From assembly GCA_013306675.1 (NCBI GenBank), contig JABLUY010000089.1, positions 62,001 to 126,000 on the forward strand: a stretch of 64,000 nt of DNA, written 5' to 3'. This document shows positions 1 through 9,749 of this stretch, piece by piece (positions within the stretch are counted from its first letter, which is position 1; every line of letters starts with the position of its first letter). The position numbers were made by a program, and so were the translations under genes. The notes under the pieces were generated by a model. That model did not search any database. It saw only the letters and a program-made list of their open reading frames with translations, and was not told the origin of the DNA. The DNA comes from Thraustochytrium sp. TN22. Its lineage: Eukaryota > Sar > Bigyra > Thraustochytrida > Thraustochytriidae.

Positions 1-1625
1 GCGTCCATCTCGAGCAGCAGCTCGCAGGCGCCCTCGGAACCGGCCATGATGCCGACGTGCAGCGGGCTGCGGCCCAGGTAGTCGCGGCGGTGCGCGTCCC
101 AGTCGTCGCCAATACCGTGCAGCAGCTTGACGATGGCGGCCGGGTCGTCGCGATTTACGGCGGCCACGATCGAGTCCGTGCTTTCGTCGAAGTAGGCGCC
201 GCGGCTCCAGTCCGTGTCGGTGATCGGGTTGAAGCTGCCGATCTGCTGCTGGCCCGGGTCATCTTGCATCCAGGTGAGCGGGCCGCGCACGTAGTTGCGC
301 AGCTCGGAAGCCGGGACATCGTCCGGGAGCTCCGGGTCGTCGGGCGAGCAATCGCGCAGCACCTCGGCGGCAGTGCCGAAGAAGCACGGGTGCAGGTAGT
401 AGGTGCGGGACTTGCGGAAGTAGGGCGAGTTGAAAGCGATGTCCTTCTTGCGCATCATCTTAAGGGATTTGCGCGCCGTGAACATCGGGCCCCACGGCAA
501 GAAGATGGTGGCGTAGTTGGAGTCCGCCGCACCGCCCGAGGCCTTTTCGATGCGCTCCAGCTGCGCGTAGTTGCGGTTCAACTGGTTGCGCCGCGTCACC
601 ATGCCGCTCTGCGTGTGGTGGCGCGTCTGGTAGGTGAGGCGAGCCTCGGGCGACCGCAGGCGGTCCAGCACGAGCAGGCGCTGCAGGCCGACGAGCGAGT
701 TCCACGGCTTGTCAAAGACGTTCGGGTCCACGCGCTCCGGCTGCAGGTCTGGCACCAGCACCTCAAAGCCGCGCGCGCCGTACTTGGCCAGGCGCATCTC
801 GTACGAAGGGCTGCGCCGGCTCATGTCCACCGTGTTGGTGCCCGTCATGAGCGCGTGGTGGCCGCGCGGCGTCGAGTAGACCTGCTTGCCGTCATACAGA
901 AACGTGCAGCTGTCCACGTCAAAGCCCGCCAGCACCTCGTACGGGCTGCTGTAGATGCGCAGCACCACCTGCACGTGCCGGTACGGGTACTGCGAGACCA
1001 TGGTGACGGCGTGCGCCGACCGGAAGCAGATCACCTCAAAGGGCGTCGCACTGCACACCGCGTCGTAGATGCTCATCAGCTTGCGGTTCGCCGCCTCCGG
1101 CGTCAGGCCGTACAGAAACAGGTCCACGTCGCTCGCGCCGTACGCCACGTCGTGGTAGTACGCGCGCTTCTGCAGCAGCGAGTCCGAGTGCGCCTCCGGC
1201 ACGGGCTGCACGCACGCGCTCACCGCGCCGCCGGCCGCCACCACGTTGTCCCAGTCCAGGAACTGCAGCGAGTTGCACGCGAAGATCTGCAGGAACTGGT
1301 GCCGGAAGTCACCAAGCGTCTCCACCGTCGGCGCCTCGTCCTTCCACATGTGCTCGCGTTCGCTCTCCTTGAGCGCGAACAGCCGCGGCTCCGCCGCGTC
1401 CTCCTTCGGGAACACCTTGCGATCCTTGAGCCGCGTCGCCCCGCCCTGCGCCTCCTCGTCGAAGATCGGCACCAGGCCCTTGTACGGCGCCAGCGGCGCG
1501 TCGCGCTGCTGCGCGAACACCTTGCGGTCCTCATTCTCCAGCTCCTGCGCCTCCTCCAGCAGCGCGCGACGCTCGCTCGCCGACCGCACCGCCGCGTACC
1601 GCGCCAGGTACGCCTCGCCCTCCAT
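1..1625 (-). CDS. Ankyrin-repeat protein with nucleotidyltransferase-like N-terminal module (3' end outside window)
   Basis: The antisense frame is open from an ATG at 1623-1625 to the window edge, giving 541 residues. Residues about 100-330 carry a conserved block with YGASDVDLFLYGL, then FEVICFRSAHAVTMVSQYP and RHVQVVLRIY. The GASDVDLFL stretch resembles the G-S-D-x-D motif of nucleotidyltransferase-fold proteins, but catalysis is not shown. The same block occurs in large ankyrin proteins of fungi and protists. The last residues (DYLGRSPLHVGIMAGSEGA) begin an ankyrin repeat, so the repeat array probably continues beyond base 1. The start is chosen as the first ATG of the conserved frame. 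A short reading on the same strand at 1648-1866, separated by a stop, looks protein-like and could be an upstream exon, but I see no good splice pair. Confidence 0.72.
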   Translation of the reverse strand, partial: MEGEAYLARYAAVRSASERRALLEEAQELENEDRKVFAQQRDAPLAPYKGLVPIFDEEAQGGATRLKDRKVFPKEDAAEPRLFALKESEREHMWKDEAPTVETLGDFRHQFLQIFACNSLQFLDWDNVVAAGGAVSACVQPVPEAHSDSLLQKRAYYHDVAYGASDVDLFLYGLTPEAANRKLMSIYDAVCSATPFEVICFRSAHAVTMVSQYPYRHVQVVLRIYSSPYEVLAGFDVDSCTFLYDGKQVYSTPRGHHALMTGTNTVDMSRRSPSYEMRLAKYGARGFEVLVPDLQPERVDPNVFDKPWNSLVGLQRLLVLDRLRSPEARLTYQTRHHTQSGMVTRRNQLNRNYAQLERIEKASGGAADSNYATIFLPWGPMFTARKSLKMMRKKDIAFNSPYFRKSRTYYLHPCFFGTAAEVLRDCSPDDPELPDDVPASELRNYVRGPLTWMQDDPGQQQIGSFNPITDTDWSRGAYFDESTDSIVAAVNRDDPAAIVKLLHGIGDDWDAHRRDYLGRSPLHVGIMAGSEGACELLLEMD

Positions 1626-3989
1626 CTTTCAATCCAATCAAAGATCGTCACTCGTCACTTCCCCAGTGCACGTCCGGCTGTGAGATCGAGACGCGCGGGT
1701 CCTTGGTGTCGTCCTCCGCGCCCCTCAGCTCCAGCTCCCGCTCCACCTCGTGTGCCTTGGAGCGCAAATGTACGCGCGCTCGCGGCCGCGCCTGCGCCAC
1801 GAGCCCCCGCTGCTTGCCCGCCGCTGCAGGCGCCGAGCTGGGGTGCAAGCCACGCCAAGCCGGCACGGCGCGCGCGCTGCCGCCGATGTCGCCGCTTCCC
1901 GTCGCGGCGGCCAGCGCCGACCGCCCGCTGCGATGGGGATTTGATTGCCCCTCGCTCGCTCGCCCGCTGCCAGTGCACAGCCGCTCCCTCTCGCCATACT
2001 ATAGTAGCAGAGAATAGCAGAGCCAGAGTGGCACCACTGGTACCAGTAGAGCCAGGGCGCGTGTGCGCAACCCGTGAACGCGGGTCCCCCTTCGGCGACT
2101 CGTCCTGTGCTCTCGTGTGCGAGCCTGCGAGACCGCCCGGCGCCTGGCCGTGGTCTCTCTCGCGAAGCTGGACGCCGGCGCCTACCTGGCAAGGGGGGCG
2201 TGCTGGACATGCACGCACGAGCGGGGGGTGGCCGTCGAGTCTGTGCGGTTGTTGTGCCTTGGGGAATGTAGCGCAAGCAGGGGCCAGCAGCGGGCCGTGC
2301 GCAGCGTACACCAGGGTGGGTTCCTCGCACGTGCCAGGATGAGGCAGGCCTCGGCCGCCACCACGGCCGCGGCGGCTCCTAGCTTAGTAGCTAACTCTCT
2401 ACAGCATCTTCTGTAGTAGGCTAGTAGGTAGAGGAGGAGCTGGCATTGGAGGTACCATGGTACGACAAGAGTCAGCGGCTGGCTGCAGCGCAACCACGGC
2501 GCAAGGCGTGCAGCGCAACCGTGGCCACAACGCAAGCAGCGCAACCATCAAGCCAGCCTTTGCAGAGTGCTAGCTAGCTAGAGCCTGAGCACTAGCAGTG
2601 GCAGTCTTGCCCTGTTTTCTGACTGTCAGCGGCACTGCAGGCACGCGGGTCGGGCACTTCCACCCGCGCCCGCCCACGCCCGTGGCCGGCCCGCGCAGCG
2701 CGCGTTCCGCCATCCTGCATTCAAGTTCGCCACCCGGCCCCTTACGCTGCTAAGATGTCAGGACTGGGTGCTTTGCTCGTGCCTGCTCGCCTCTGTTCGC
2801 TCGTTCGCTCCGTTTGCGAGTCCGAGTCTTCCGTCGCAATTCCTACTTTTACTACCCTGGCAACTTGAAGCTGGGCACATGCAGTGGCACGCTGTGCCAC
2901 GGTGACCGTGACTCGGACGACTCGGACTCGGATGGCAGCCGAGTCCGACTCAGCCGCCAAACTGCTGGCTGCACCGGCCTGGCGGCATGGAGTACCACTG
3001 GTTCGGGTACCAGCAAAGCCTGGCGATCTCACAGCAGTCGCCGGTCTGAGTCGGCGTCCCACAGACCAGGCACCATGCTAATCGAAAGCTCCAGCTCGAC
3101 GATCCAACGATCTCCGGCCACGGCACTGTGTCACGTGTGTCGGTGACGGCAGACCGCCTCCCGGCGGCTGCACGGCCGCGATCGCCACTGCACGTGCGCA
3201 CGGGCCCGAGTCAGCCAGCGCGTGTCAGACGCCGTGTCTGACAGAGTCAGACAGACAACCTGCCTGAGACTCAGCTGGCGTCCCTCCGAGTCAGACAGAC
3301 AGCCTGAGCCTGAGACCACTGGCAGTCGGGCCGAGTCGGCGCGCCGGGCCGCCTCGGCCTCTGCGACTCCGCGCTCGAGGCCGACGCCAACCGTGGCACT
3401 GCCGTGGCGGGCGGCCGCCGGCCCTCACTGTCTGCCAGTGACTCAGCCAGTCCGAGTCAGCTCAGCTCATCCCGGCGGACCCGGCCGCGCCCGACGGATG
3501 GATTGACCCGGCCGGCCTCGATCGCGCCAGCGCCCGCGCCCACGCGCCCGCGCCGCCAGCCGCCAGCGGCCAGCCAGCCCTTGCAGGTCTAAAGCACTGC
3601 CAAGCACTGCAAGCAAGCCTGATCTGAGTCACGCGGCGGCGCCGCTTCTCCCGTTTGAAATTTGAAATAACTTAGCGCTCGCCCCGCCCGCCCCGCCCCG
3701 CCCCGCCCGCCCGCCTCGCCGCGGGGGCGCGGGCGCGAGGCCAGGCGCGCTGCGCCGCGCTGCCGCCGCGCCGCGCTGCCGCCGCGCGGGCGCGAGCTGG
3801 AGGCGCTGGGCGCCTTGGAGCGGGCGCGGGCCTGGCCCCCTGCAAGCAAGCAGGCGGGAGCTGGCGGGGGCCCATTGATCGCGCGATCCGCGGCGACGCC
3901 GGCCCGGCCGGCGCGCGCGGCAGAACCGCAAGCGGAGGCGCAGGGACGCGCGCGGGCGGCGCGGGCGGCGGCGGCGCGCGGCGCGCAGC
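1626..3989. other. Intergenic, no supported gene
   Basis: Long open frames here are arginine/alanine-rich and run on both strands, as expected of GC-rich non-coding DNA. Visible structure is limited to a perfect palindrome GTACCATGGTAC at 2452-2463, a CTAG-rich patch at 2375-2440 and 2568-2582, and many GACTCGG/CCGAGTC words at 2900-3330. The part next to 1625 probably holds the promoter of the ankyrin gene. Confidence 0.5.
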
Positions 3990-4325
3990 ATGCTGGCGCT
4001 GCAGGCGCGCGCGGGGCGGCGGCGGCTGCGCTCGTGCGGCTGGCGGCAGCGGCGCGAGCTGCAGCTGCCGGCGATCCTGGAGGACGAGCCGTGGACGAGC
4101 TGCGAGCGCGGCGCGCTCGCGCTGCCGTGGGGCGGCGAGGCGTTGCAGCAGACGCAGACGCAAGCCGCGGAGGCGGGCTGGAGCCGAGGCCTGCGCCGGC
4201 TGCTCGCCAGCCTGGTGCTGGGCTTCGTGGAGGCGGCGCAGGAGCACAGCCCGAGGGCGATCGCGGATGAGGCGCACGCGGCACGTGACGACCCGACCAC
4301 GTACATGCCGGTCGAGTGCAACTGA
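3990..4325 (+). CDS. Possible small protein, 111 aa, unrecognised
   Basis: An ATG-started frame of 111 codons ends in a mixed-composition C-terminus (SPRAIADEAHAARDDPTTY). It has a possible amphipathic helix around GLRRLLASLVLGFVEAA. The N-terminus is Arg/Leu-rich with no acidic residue in the first 29, which would suit a mitochondrial presequence. I do not recognise it. Residue composition is more balanced than the alanine/arginine-only frames overlapping it. The surrounding DNA is extremely G+C-rich, so the frame could be open by chance. Confidence 0.28.
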   Translation: MLALQARAGRRRLRSCGWRQRRELQLPAILEDEPWTSCERGALALPWGGEALQQTQTQAAEAGWSRGLRRLLASLVLGFVEAAQEHSPRAIADEAHAARDDPTTYMPVECN

Positions 4326-4332
4326 AAAGCTA

Positions 4333-4577
4333 GGCTGGCTGGCTGGCTGGCTGGCGCGCGCTCATGCAGGACCCCGGTCGAGCTGAGGTTGCCAGCTGCT
4401 GAGGCCGGCGGCGCATATTCTTTATTTGACGTGGCGCCAGCCTCGGACTCTTTTGAAGAGCACCCCCTGGTTTGGTGACATGCCATGCAATAGTGTGGCG
4501 GCGCGAGTTGTCGCCGCTCACCTTGCCTTATTTATTCTCTCTCTCTCTCTCTCACATCATCATCATCGTCATCATGT
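4333..4577. repeat. Cluster of simple repeats (GGCT)n, (CT)n, (CAT)n
   Basis: GGCT is repeated at 4333-4354, CT at 4536-4553 and CAT/CGT triplets at 4555-4577, all between the possible small gene and the 3' flank of the first PAN gene. Confidence 0.8.
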
Positions 4578-4794
4578 GATCATTACACAAAATTTTCAAT
4601 TTGTTCCAGGTCGAAGCCGTGGTTGCCGGCATGAAGATAAGAGACGCCGGGAACCGGCGCGGCGCTGTGTGGCGGCGCGAGGCGCGGCGTCGCCGCTCAC
4701 CTTCTCGTAGGCCTATCTTTACGATCTCTCTCCCACACGTATTTCATGACAAGATCGATTCTTTGTTTTCTGTGAGACATTTGCTTCGCCCCCC

Positions 4795-6579
4795 TCATTC
4801 CAGGTAAAAGGTGCAGCCGGCCGGGCCGGCAAGGTGGCCGTCCTTGCCAGAGTCCTTGATCCAAACCATCTTCTCGTAGAGCTTGCAGGAGTTGCCCTTC
4901 CAGTACCAGAGCGCGCAGTCATCGTCGTCAGCGCACTCCTCCGCGCACTCCTCCGCGGTGTCGGAGGACGAATTGATCTTGCCCTTGCCCTTGGCCTTGG
5001 CATTGGCCGTGTAGCAGGGCTCCGTATCGGTGCGCGTCTCGGAACAGCTGAGCGGGCTCGAGATGTACTTGTAGTTGTTGTTCACCTTGACCTCCTCCTG
5101 GTAGTCGGCGCCGAAGAGATAGCACTGGTTCTTCCAGGGCTTGCCGGTCATGGCCTTGTGAGACCAGGCGGTGCAGCCCTCGGTTTCGTAGCACAGCTGC
5201 GCGCACTCGAGCGGCGTCACGAGCTTCTCCTTGCCCATCTTGTCGCCGCCAAAGTAACGCAGGTCCTCCACGACGCAGAGGTCGTCCTCAACGAGGCGCA
5301 GCGTGGTCGGTGCGGGCGTCGTGGGCGCACTGGTGGGCGAAGCGGTCGTCGGAGCGTCGGTCGGGGACAGCGTCGGCGCACGCGTGGGCTCCGCCGTGGT
5401 CGGCGCCGACGTGCACCACTTGGGACCCATGTGGTAGTACTGCGTCGAATACGCAGGGACCTCGGTGGGGTCGACGAACTTCCTGTACAGCGTGCACGTC
5501 CACTGCAGCGCCCAGGGCTTGACCACAAAGTCCCAGTACGCGCACTTGTTCACCCTCTGGCACTCCTCCTGGCACGACATCGGCGACGCAATCTCCTCGT
5601 TCGCAACGTACGCCTGAAGATACGCCTTCGCGCTCGGCTTGATGTCGAAGTGGAAGCCCGCGAATGCGCAGTCCGGGACCGGCTCCGGCACCCCCGACTC
5701 GCGCTGCGAGCAGTCTACCTGCCCACTCGTGTAGTCCGTCGCGTTCTCCATGGAGTACACGGTTACGAACAAGGTGCACGTGGTCCAGCTCGAGCTCGTG
5801 TACGACCACGAGTCGCAGTCCTTGGTGTCGATGCACATGAGGTGGCACTCGGGCGCAGACGTGACCGGCGTGTCGCTGTTCTTGTCAAACTTCTTCAGCG
5901 CGAGCCCGGTGATCTTCACTCCCTCCTCGTAGCAGCTGTCGTCCTCAGGAAAGGTCGGCGCGAGCGTCGGCTCCACCGTCGGGAGCGCCGTCGGCAGCAG
6001 GGTCGGCTCCGCCGTCGGGCATGCCATGAGGTGAAAGCGAAAGGTGAGCGAGAGGTCTGCATCATCTCCGCCTGCGACGTTCTCCTCCGTGTTCCAGACC
6101 CAAGCGGCGCCCTCGATCACCTCCACCTCGGCTTCGTTGGCATTCCAGATGTTCGACTCCGACATCGGATAGAACGACAGTGTCTCGTCCCCGGTGAAAT
6201 CATCCGGGTAAATGACGTGCCAAAGCAGGTCAGACGCCGCCGTCTCTTCCGTGGTGTCATCGCCCAATGTCACGAGCGTCGTCGAGGTGGGGTATGCTTC
6301 TCCACACAGACTGATGCTCGCGACCAGACCGCCGACATTGCCATCATTGACGCACTCGAGCTCCACCACATCCGTCGGGCTCGCGTCGTCGAGTGTGTAC
6401 GTGGCGAGCTCGCGCCAGCTGTCGAACGACGCGCTATCCTTGAGCGTGCCCGCGCTGTCGAGGTGCTTCACCACGAGGTCGTTGTCGCAGTGCGCCTCGA
6501 TCGTCACCTCCGATGCGTCCACTGCGACAATCGCCACGGCGAGGAGGCCGCAGGCCAAAGTGCTGGCGCGCGTCTGCAT
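4795..6579 (-). CDS. Secreted four-PAN-module Pro-Thr-linker protein, copy A
   Basis: 594 residues. A signal peptide (about 1-22, core ACGLLAVAIVAV) is followed by a beta-rich domain (about 24-190) with conserved words AHCDNDLVVKHLD and VVELECVNDG. A Pro-Thr linker leads to two PAN/Apple-like modules (from DDSCYEEG and from PDCAFAGF), a second Pro-Thr linker, then two more (from DLCVVEDLRYF and from EPCYTANA). Each module has the paired C-x3-C and C-x-x-(W/F) spacing of PAN domains. PAN domains commonly bind protein or carbohydrate, so an extracellular adhesin or matrix role is inferred. The gene is divergently paired with its inverted copy at 7929-9749. Over the last ~385 residues the two proteins differ at only two positions (SAPEC/SGPEC, NAKAK/NANAK). 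Confidence 0.88.
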   Translation of the reverse strand: MQTRASTLACGLLAVAIVAVDASEVTIEAHCDNDLVVKHLDSAGTLKDSASFDSWRELATYTLDDASPTDVVELECVNDGNVGGLVASISLCGEAYPTSTTLVTLGDDTTEETAASDLLWHVIYPDDFTGDETLSFYPMSESNIWNANEAEVEVIEGAAWVWNTEENVAGGDDADLSLTFRFHLMACPTAEPTLLPTALPTVEPTLAPTFPEDDSCYEEGVKITGLALKKFDKNSDTPVTSAPECHLMCIDTKDCDSWSYTSSSWTTCTLFVTVYSMENATDYTSGQVDCSQRESGVPEPVPDCAFAGFHFDIKPSAKAYLQAYVANEEIASPMSCQEECQRVNKCAYWDFVVKPWALQWTCTLYRKFVDPTEVPAYSTQYYHMGPKWCTSAPTTAEPTRAPTLSPTDAPTTASPTSAPTTPAPTTLRLVEDDLCVVEDLRYFGGDKMGKEKLVTPLECAQLCYETEGCTAWSHKAMTGKPWKNQCYLFGADYQEEVKVNNNYKYISSPLSCSETRTDTEPCYTANAKAKGKGKINSSSDTAEECAEECADDDDCALWYWKGNSCKLYEKMVWIKDSGKDGHLAGPAGCTFYLE

Positions 6580-6631
6580 CTTGCTTATCTCGCAACCAAT
6601 CGTCTCTGGTAGCTAGCTAGATTTGTTTCAG

Positions 6632-6694
6632 CTTCGAGTTTCGTTTTTGCTGATCCGTGCCAGCGGCCGAACGAACGCCCAAGCGACCGTGCTA
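6632..6694 (-). promoter_or_regulatory. Upstream blocks conserved with the inverted copy
   Basis: On the minus strand two blocks match the other arm almost perfectly: 6632-6651 matches 7877-7896 and 6676-6694 matches 7838-7856. They lie about 53-72 and 97-115 bp before the ATG of copy A. Sequence between and around them differs more, so selection or recent copying is possible. Confidence 0.45.
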
Positions 6695-6843
6695 GGTGAT
6701 ACTTGCTACGTGCTAGGTACTAGATGCTAGGTGCTAAGCGCGCTCCCGAGCGGACAGGCGGGGCGGCCGGCCCACTCAGAGGGAAGCTGTCTGACAGGCA
6801 AGCAATCGCCGCCTCCCTGTCCCACGCAATCTATGTCCCGTTC

Positions 6844-7737
6844 AAGCGTAAGCGAGTGAGCACAGTCTGTTTTGGCTGCCTGCCCACCTGCATCCGGGAC
6901 TACCTTTGCTCCCACTGCTTGCTCATGCCTTGAGGTGTGCCATACAATCTCTTGCTCCCGCACGAGCGGTCGGCGACCGCCGGGACAGTCAGAAGTCCCC
7001 AATGGAGCCCAATGGAGAACCTACCCTCGTGCCCGGGCGTGCCCGGGAGTGCCCGGCTTGGCCGGGGGAGTGCCCGAGACTCGTAGTTGCGCACACGCAA
7101 GTCCCCGGGACGACACGTTACATGGGGTGCCGGCAGAAGTGGGGGTAAAATTGACCACCCGAACTCCCAGTGCCACGCAGTGGTAGCTCAAGGTAGATGT
7201 GTAGGACGTTCTAGCTAGAGCTAGCTCTAGAGAGCTAGAGCTAGAGCTATGAGTGCTCGTTCGTTTTTCTAGCAGCAGGCACTTCACCGACGTCCCAGTG
7301 ACAAGCGCAAGGGTGTCCGACTGAGCCGGGTGAGATGTGGCATGCAACCCGCACGAGCGGTCGGCGACCGCCGGGACAGTCATAGGTCCCCAATAGAGTC
7401 CAACGGAGGACCTATTCACGCGGCGGAGCGTGGCCGAGTGCGGGCGGTGGCCGGGAGTGCTCCAGCTTCCCCCTGGGCCACCCCTCCCTGGAACATGGCG
7501 ACCCGGAAACTTGCGTGTGCGCCACTAGGCCCGGGCCGGCGGCCGCGCGGGCCAGGACCGGCGGGCCCGCGGCTGCAGTGTCCCACTTCCGCAAGGCCCG
7601 CCGGCCGGCCCGAGGCTGCAACTCACACTGGAAGATCTCTGACCCATCAGTCGGCGAGCGCGCGGAGCGCGGCCTTCCACAGCCGGCACTCCGGGCCGCG
7701 AGCCCCGCGATGGTAATCTGGTGGGGGTTTCCATGGG
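6844..7737. other. Spacer between inverted-repeat arms, with direct repeats
   Basis: No convincing gene. A direct repeat of about 75 bp occurs at 6957-7030 and 7348-7421; each copy contains the palindrome CGGTCGGCGACCG. An inverted pair related to GTTGCGCACACGCAAGT lies near 7088-7104 and 7508-7526. A CTAG/AGCT-rich patch is at 7210-7250. Confidence 0.6.
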
Positions 7738-7837
7738 GCTTATTGGACATAGATTGTTGAGGGAGGGCGAAAGCTGTTGCTTCCAGTTGGCCGGCCGGCC
7801 CGACTGTCCGCTCAAGAGCGCACTTCCAGTTAGCACG

Positions 7838-7896
7838 TAGCACGGTCGCTTGGGCGCTCGGCTGCTGCCAAGGATGAGCAAAAACGAAACTCGAAG
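7838..7896 (+). promoter_or_regulatory. Upstream blocks conserved with the inverted copy
   Basis: TAGCACGGTCGCTTGGGCG at 7838-7856 and AGCAAAAACGAAACTCGAAG at 7877-7896 match the same two blocks upstream of copy A. They lie 33 to 91 bp before the ATG at 7929, where core promoter or 5' UTR elements are expected. Confidence 0.45.
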
Positions 7897-7928
7897 TCTT
7901 CAGAAAATCGGATTGCGAGCGTAGAACG

Positions 7929-9749
7929 ATGCAGACGCGCGCAGGCACTTTGGCCTTCGGCCTACTTGCCCTGGCGATTGTCGCAGTGGACTCATCGGAG
8001 GTGACGATCAAGGCACACTGCGACGACTCCCTCGTGCTGAAGCACCTCGACAGCGAGGGCACACTCAAGGGCAGCGCGTCGTCCTCCTTCTGGAATGAGC
8101 TCACCACGTACACGCTCGAGGACGCGAGCTCGACGGATGTGGTGGAGCTCCAGTGCACCAATGCTTACGGTCTCGGCGGTTTGGCCGCGACCATCAATTT
8201 GTGTGGAGAGGCATACCCCACCGCGGAGACGCTCGTGACACTGGGGGACGATTCCACGGAAGAGACGGCGGAGTCTGACCTGCTTTGGCACGCCATTTAC
8301 CCAGACGATTTCACCGGGGACGAGGCACTGTCATTCTATCCGATGTCGGATTCGAACGTCTGGAATGGCAACGACCCCGAGCTGGAGGAGATCGAGGGCG
8401 CCGCTTGGGTTTGGAACGCGGAGGAGAATGACGAGCCGCCAAGCTCTAACGGCCTCACTCTCACCTTTCGCTTTCACCTCATGGCTTGCCCGACGGCGAA
8501 GCCGACAATGCTACCGACGGCGCTGCCGACGGCGCTCCCGACGGCGCTCCCGACGGCGCTCCCGACGGTGGAGCCGACGCTCGCGCCGACCTTCCCTGAG
8601 GACGACAGCTGCTACGAGGAGGGAGTGAAGATCACCGGGCTCGCGCTGAAGAAGTTTGACAAGAACAGCGACACGCCGGTCACGTCTGGACCCGAGTGCC
8701 ACCTCATGTGCATCGACACCAAGGACTGCGACTCGTGGTCGTACACGAGCTCGAGCTGGACCACGTGCACCTTGTTCGTAACCGTGTACTCCATGGAGAA
8801 CGCGACGGACTACACGAGTGGGCAGGTAGACTGCTCGCAGCGCGAGTCGGGGGTGCCGGAGCCGGTCCCGGACTGCGCATTCGCGGGCTTCCACTTCGAC
8901 ATCAAGCCGAGCGCGAAGGCGTATCTTCAGGCGTACGTTGCGAACGAGGAGATTGCGTCGCCGATGTCGTGCCAGGAGGAGTGCCAGAGGGTGAACAAGT
9001 GCGCGTACTGGGACTTTGTGGTCAAGCCCTGGGCGCTGCAGTGGACGTGCACGCTGTACAGGAAGTTCGTCGACCCCACCGAGGTCCCTGCGTATTCGAC
9101 GCAGTACTACCACATGGGTCCCAAGTGGTGCACGTCGGCGCCGACCACGGCGGAGCCCACGCGTGCGCCGACGCTGTCCCCGACCGACGCTCCGACGACC
9201 GCTTCGCCCACTAGTGCGCCCACGACGCCCGCACCGACCACGCTGCGCCTCGTTGAGGACGACCTCTGCGTCGTAGAGGACCTGCGTTACTTTGGCGGCG
9301 ACAAGATGGGCAAGGAGAAGCTCGTGACGCCGCTCGAGTGCGCGCAGCTGTGCTACGAAACCGAGGGCTGCACCGCCTGGTCTCACAAGGCCATGACCGG
9401 CAAGCCCTGGAAGAACCAGTGCTATCTCTTCGGCGCCGACTACCAGGAGGAGGTCAAGGTGAACAACAACTACAAGTACATCTCGAGCCCGCTCAGCTGT
9501 TCCGAGACGCGCACCGATACGGAGCCCTGCTACACGGCCAATGCCAATGCCAAGGGCAAGGGCAAGATCAATTCGTCCTCCGACACCGCGGAGGAGTGCG
9601 CGGAGGAGTGCGCTGACGACGATGACTGCGCGCTCTGGTACTGGAAGGGCAACTCCTGCAAGCTCTACGAGAAGATGGTTTGGATCAAGGACTCTGGCAA
9701 GGACGGCCACCTTGCCGGCCCGGCCGGCTGCACCTTTTACCTGGAATGA
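7929..9749 (+). CDS. Secreted four-PAN-module Pro-Thr-linker protein, copy B
   Basis: 606 residues with the same plan as copy A: signal peptide, beta-rich domain, Pro-Thr linker, two PAN modules, Pro-Thr linker, two PAN modules. The first linker is longer (ALPTALPTALPTALPT), which accounts for much of the length difference. Residues 1 to about 200 differ from copy A at many positions, while the remainder is nearly identical down to the nucleotide level. The likely explanation is gene conversion over the 3' part with an edge in the repetitive Pro-Thr linker. A recombination event or assembly collapse would look similar. Predicted extracellular; ligand unknown. Confidence 0.88.
   Translation: MQTRAGTLAFGLLALAIVAVDSSEVTIKAHCDDSLVLKHLDSEGTLKGSASSSFWNELTTYTLEDASSTDVVELQCTNAYGLGGLAATINLCGEAYPTAETLVTLGDDSTEETAESDLLWHAIYPDDFTGDEALSFYPMSDSNVWNGNDPELEEIEGAAWVWNAEENDEPPSSNGLTLTFRFHLMACPTAKPTMLPTALPTALPTALPTALPTVEPTLAPTFPEDDSCYEEGVKITGLALKKFDKNSDTPVTSGPECHLMCIDTKDCDSWSYTSSSWTTCTLFVTVYSMENATDYTSGQVDCSQRESGVPEPVPDCAFAGFHFDIKPSAKAYLQAYVANEEIASPMSCQEECQRVNKCAYWDFVVKPWALQWTCTLYRKFVDPTEVPAYSTQYYHMGPKWCTSAPTTAEPTRAPTLSPTDAPTTASPTSAPTTPAPTTLRLVEDDLCVVEDLRYFGGDKMGKEKLVTPLECAQLCYETEGCTAWSHKAMTGKPWKNQCYLFGADYQEEVKVNNNYKYISSPLSCSETRTDTEPCYTANANAKGKGKINSSSDTAEECAEECADDDDCALWYWKGNSCKLYEKMVWIKDSGKDGHLAGPAGCTFYLE

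Larger units (their letters stand above)
4622..6843. repeat. Left arm of a large inverted repeat
   Basis: This arm pairs in reverse orientation with 7738-9925. It holds a whole PAN gene, part of its 3' flank and about 260 bp of upstream DNA. Similarity is uneven: very high from the Pro-Thr linker (near 6000) to the stop codon at 4795, clearly lower in the 5' third of the gene and in both flanks. Arm limits were set by eye and are approximate. Confidence 0.8.

Noticed and set aside
57-2342. 761-residue plus-strand frame over the ankyrin gene
   Set aside because: Antisense shadow. The minus strand carries the conserved block, and the composition here is extremely Arg/Val/His-rich.
4834-6612. 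592-residue open frame antisense to PAN copy A (and the similar one opposite copy B)
   Set aside because: Codon bias of the real gene keeps the opposite strand open. The predicted protein is Arg/Val/Leu-rich without conserved words.
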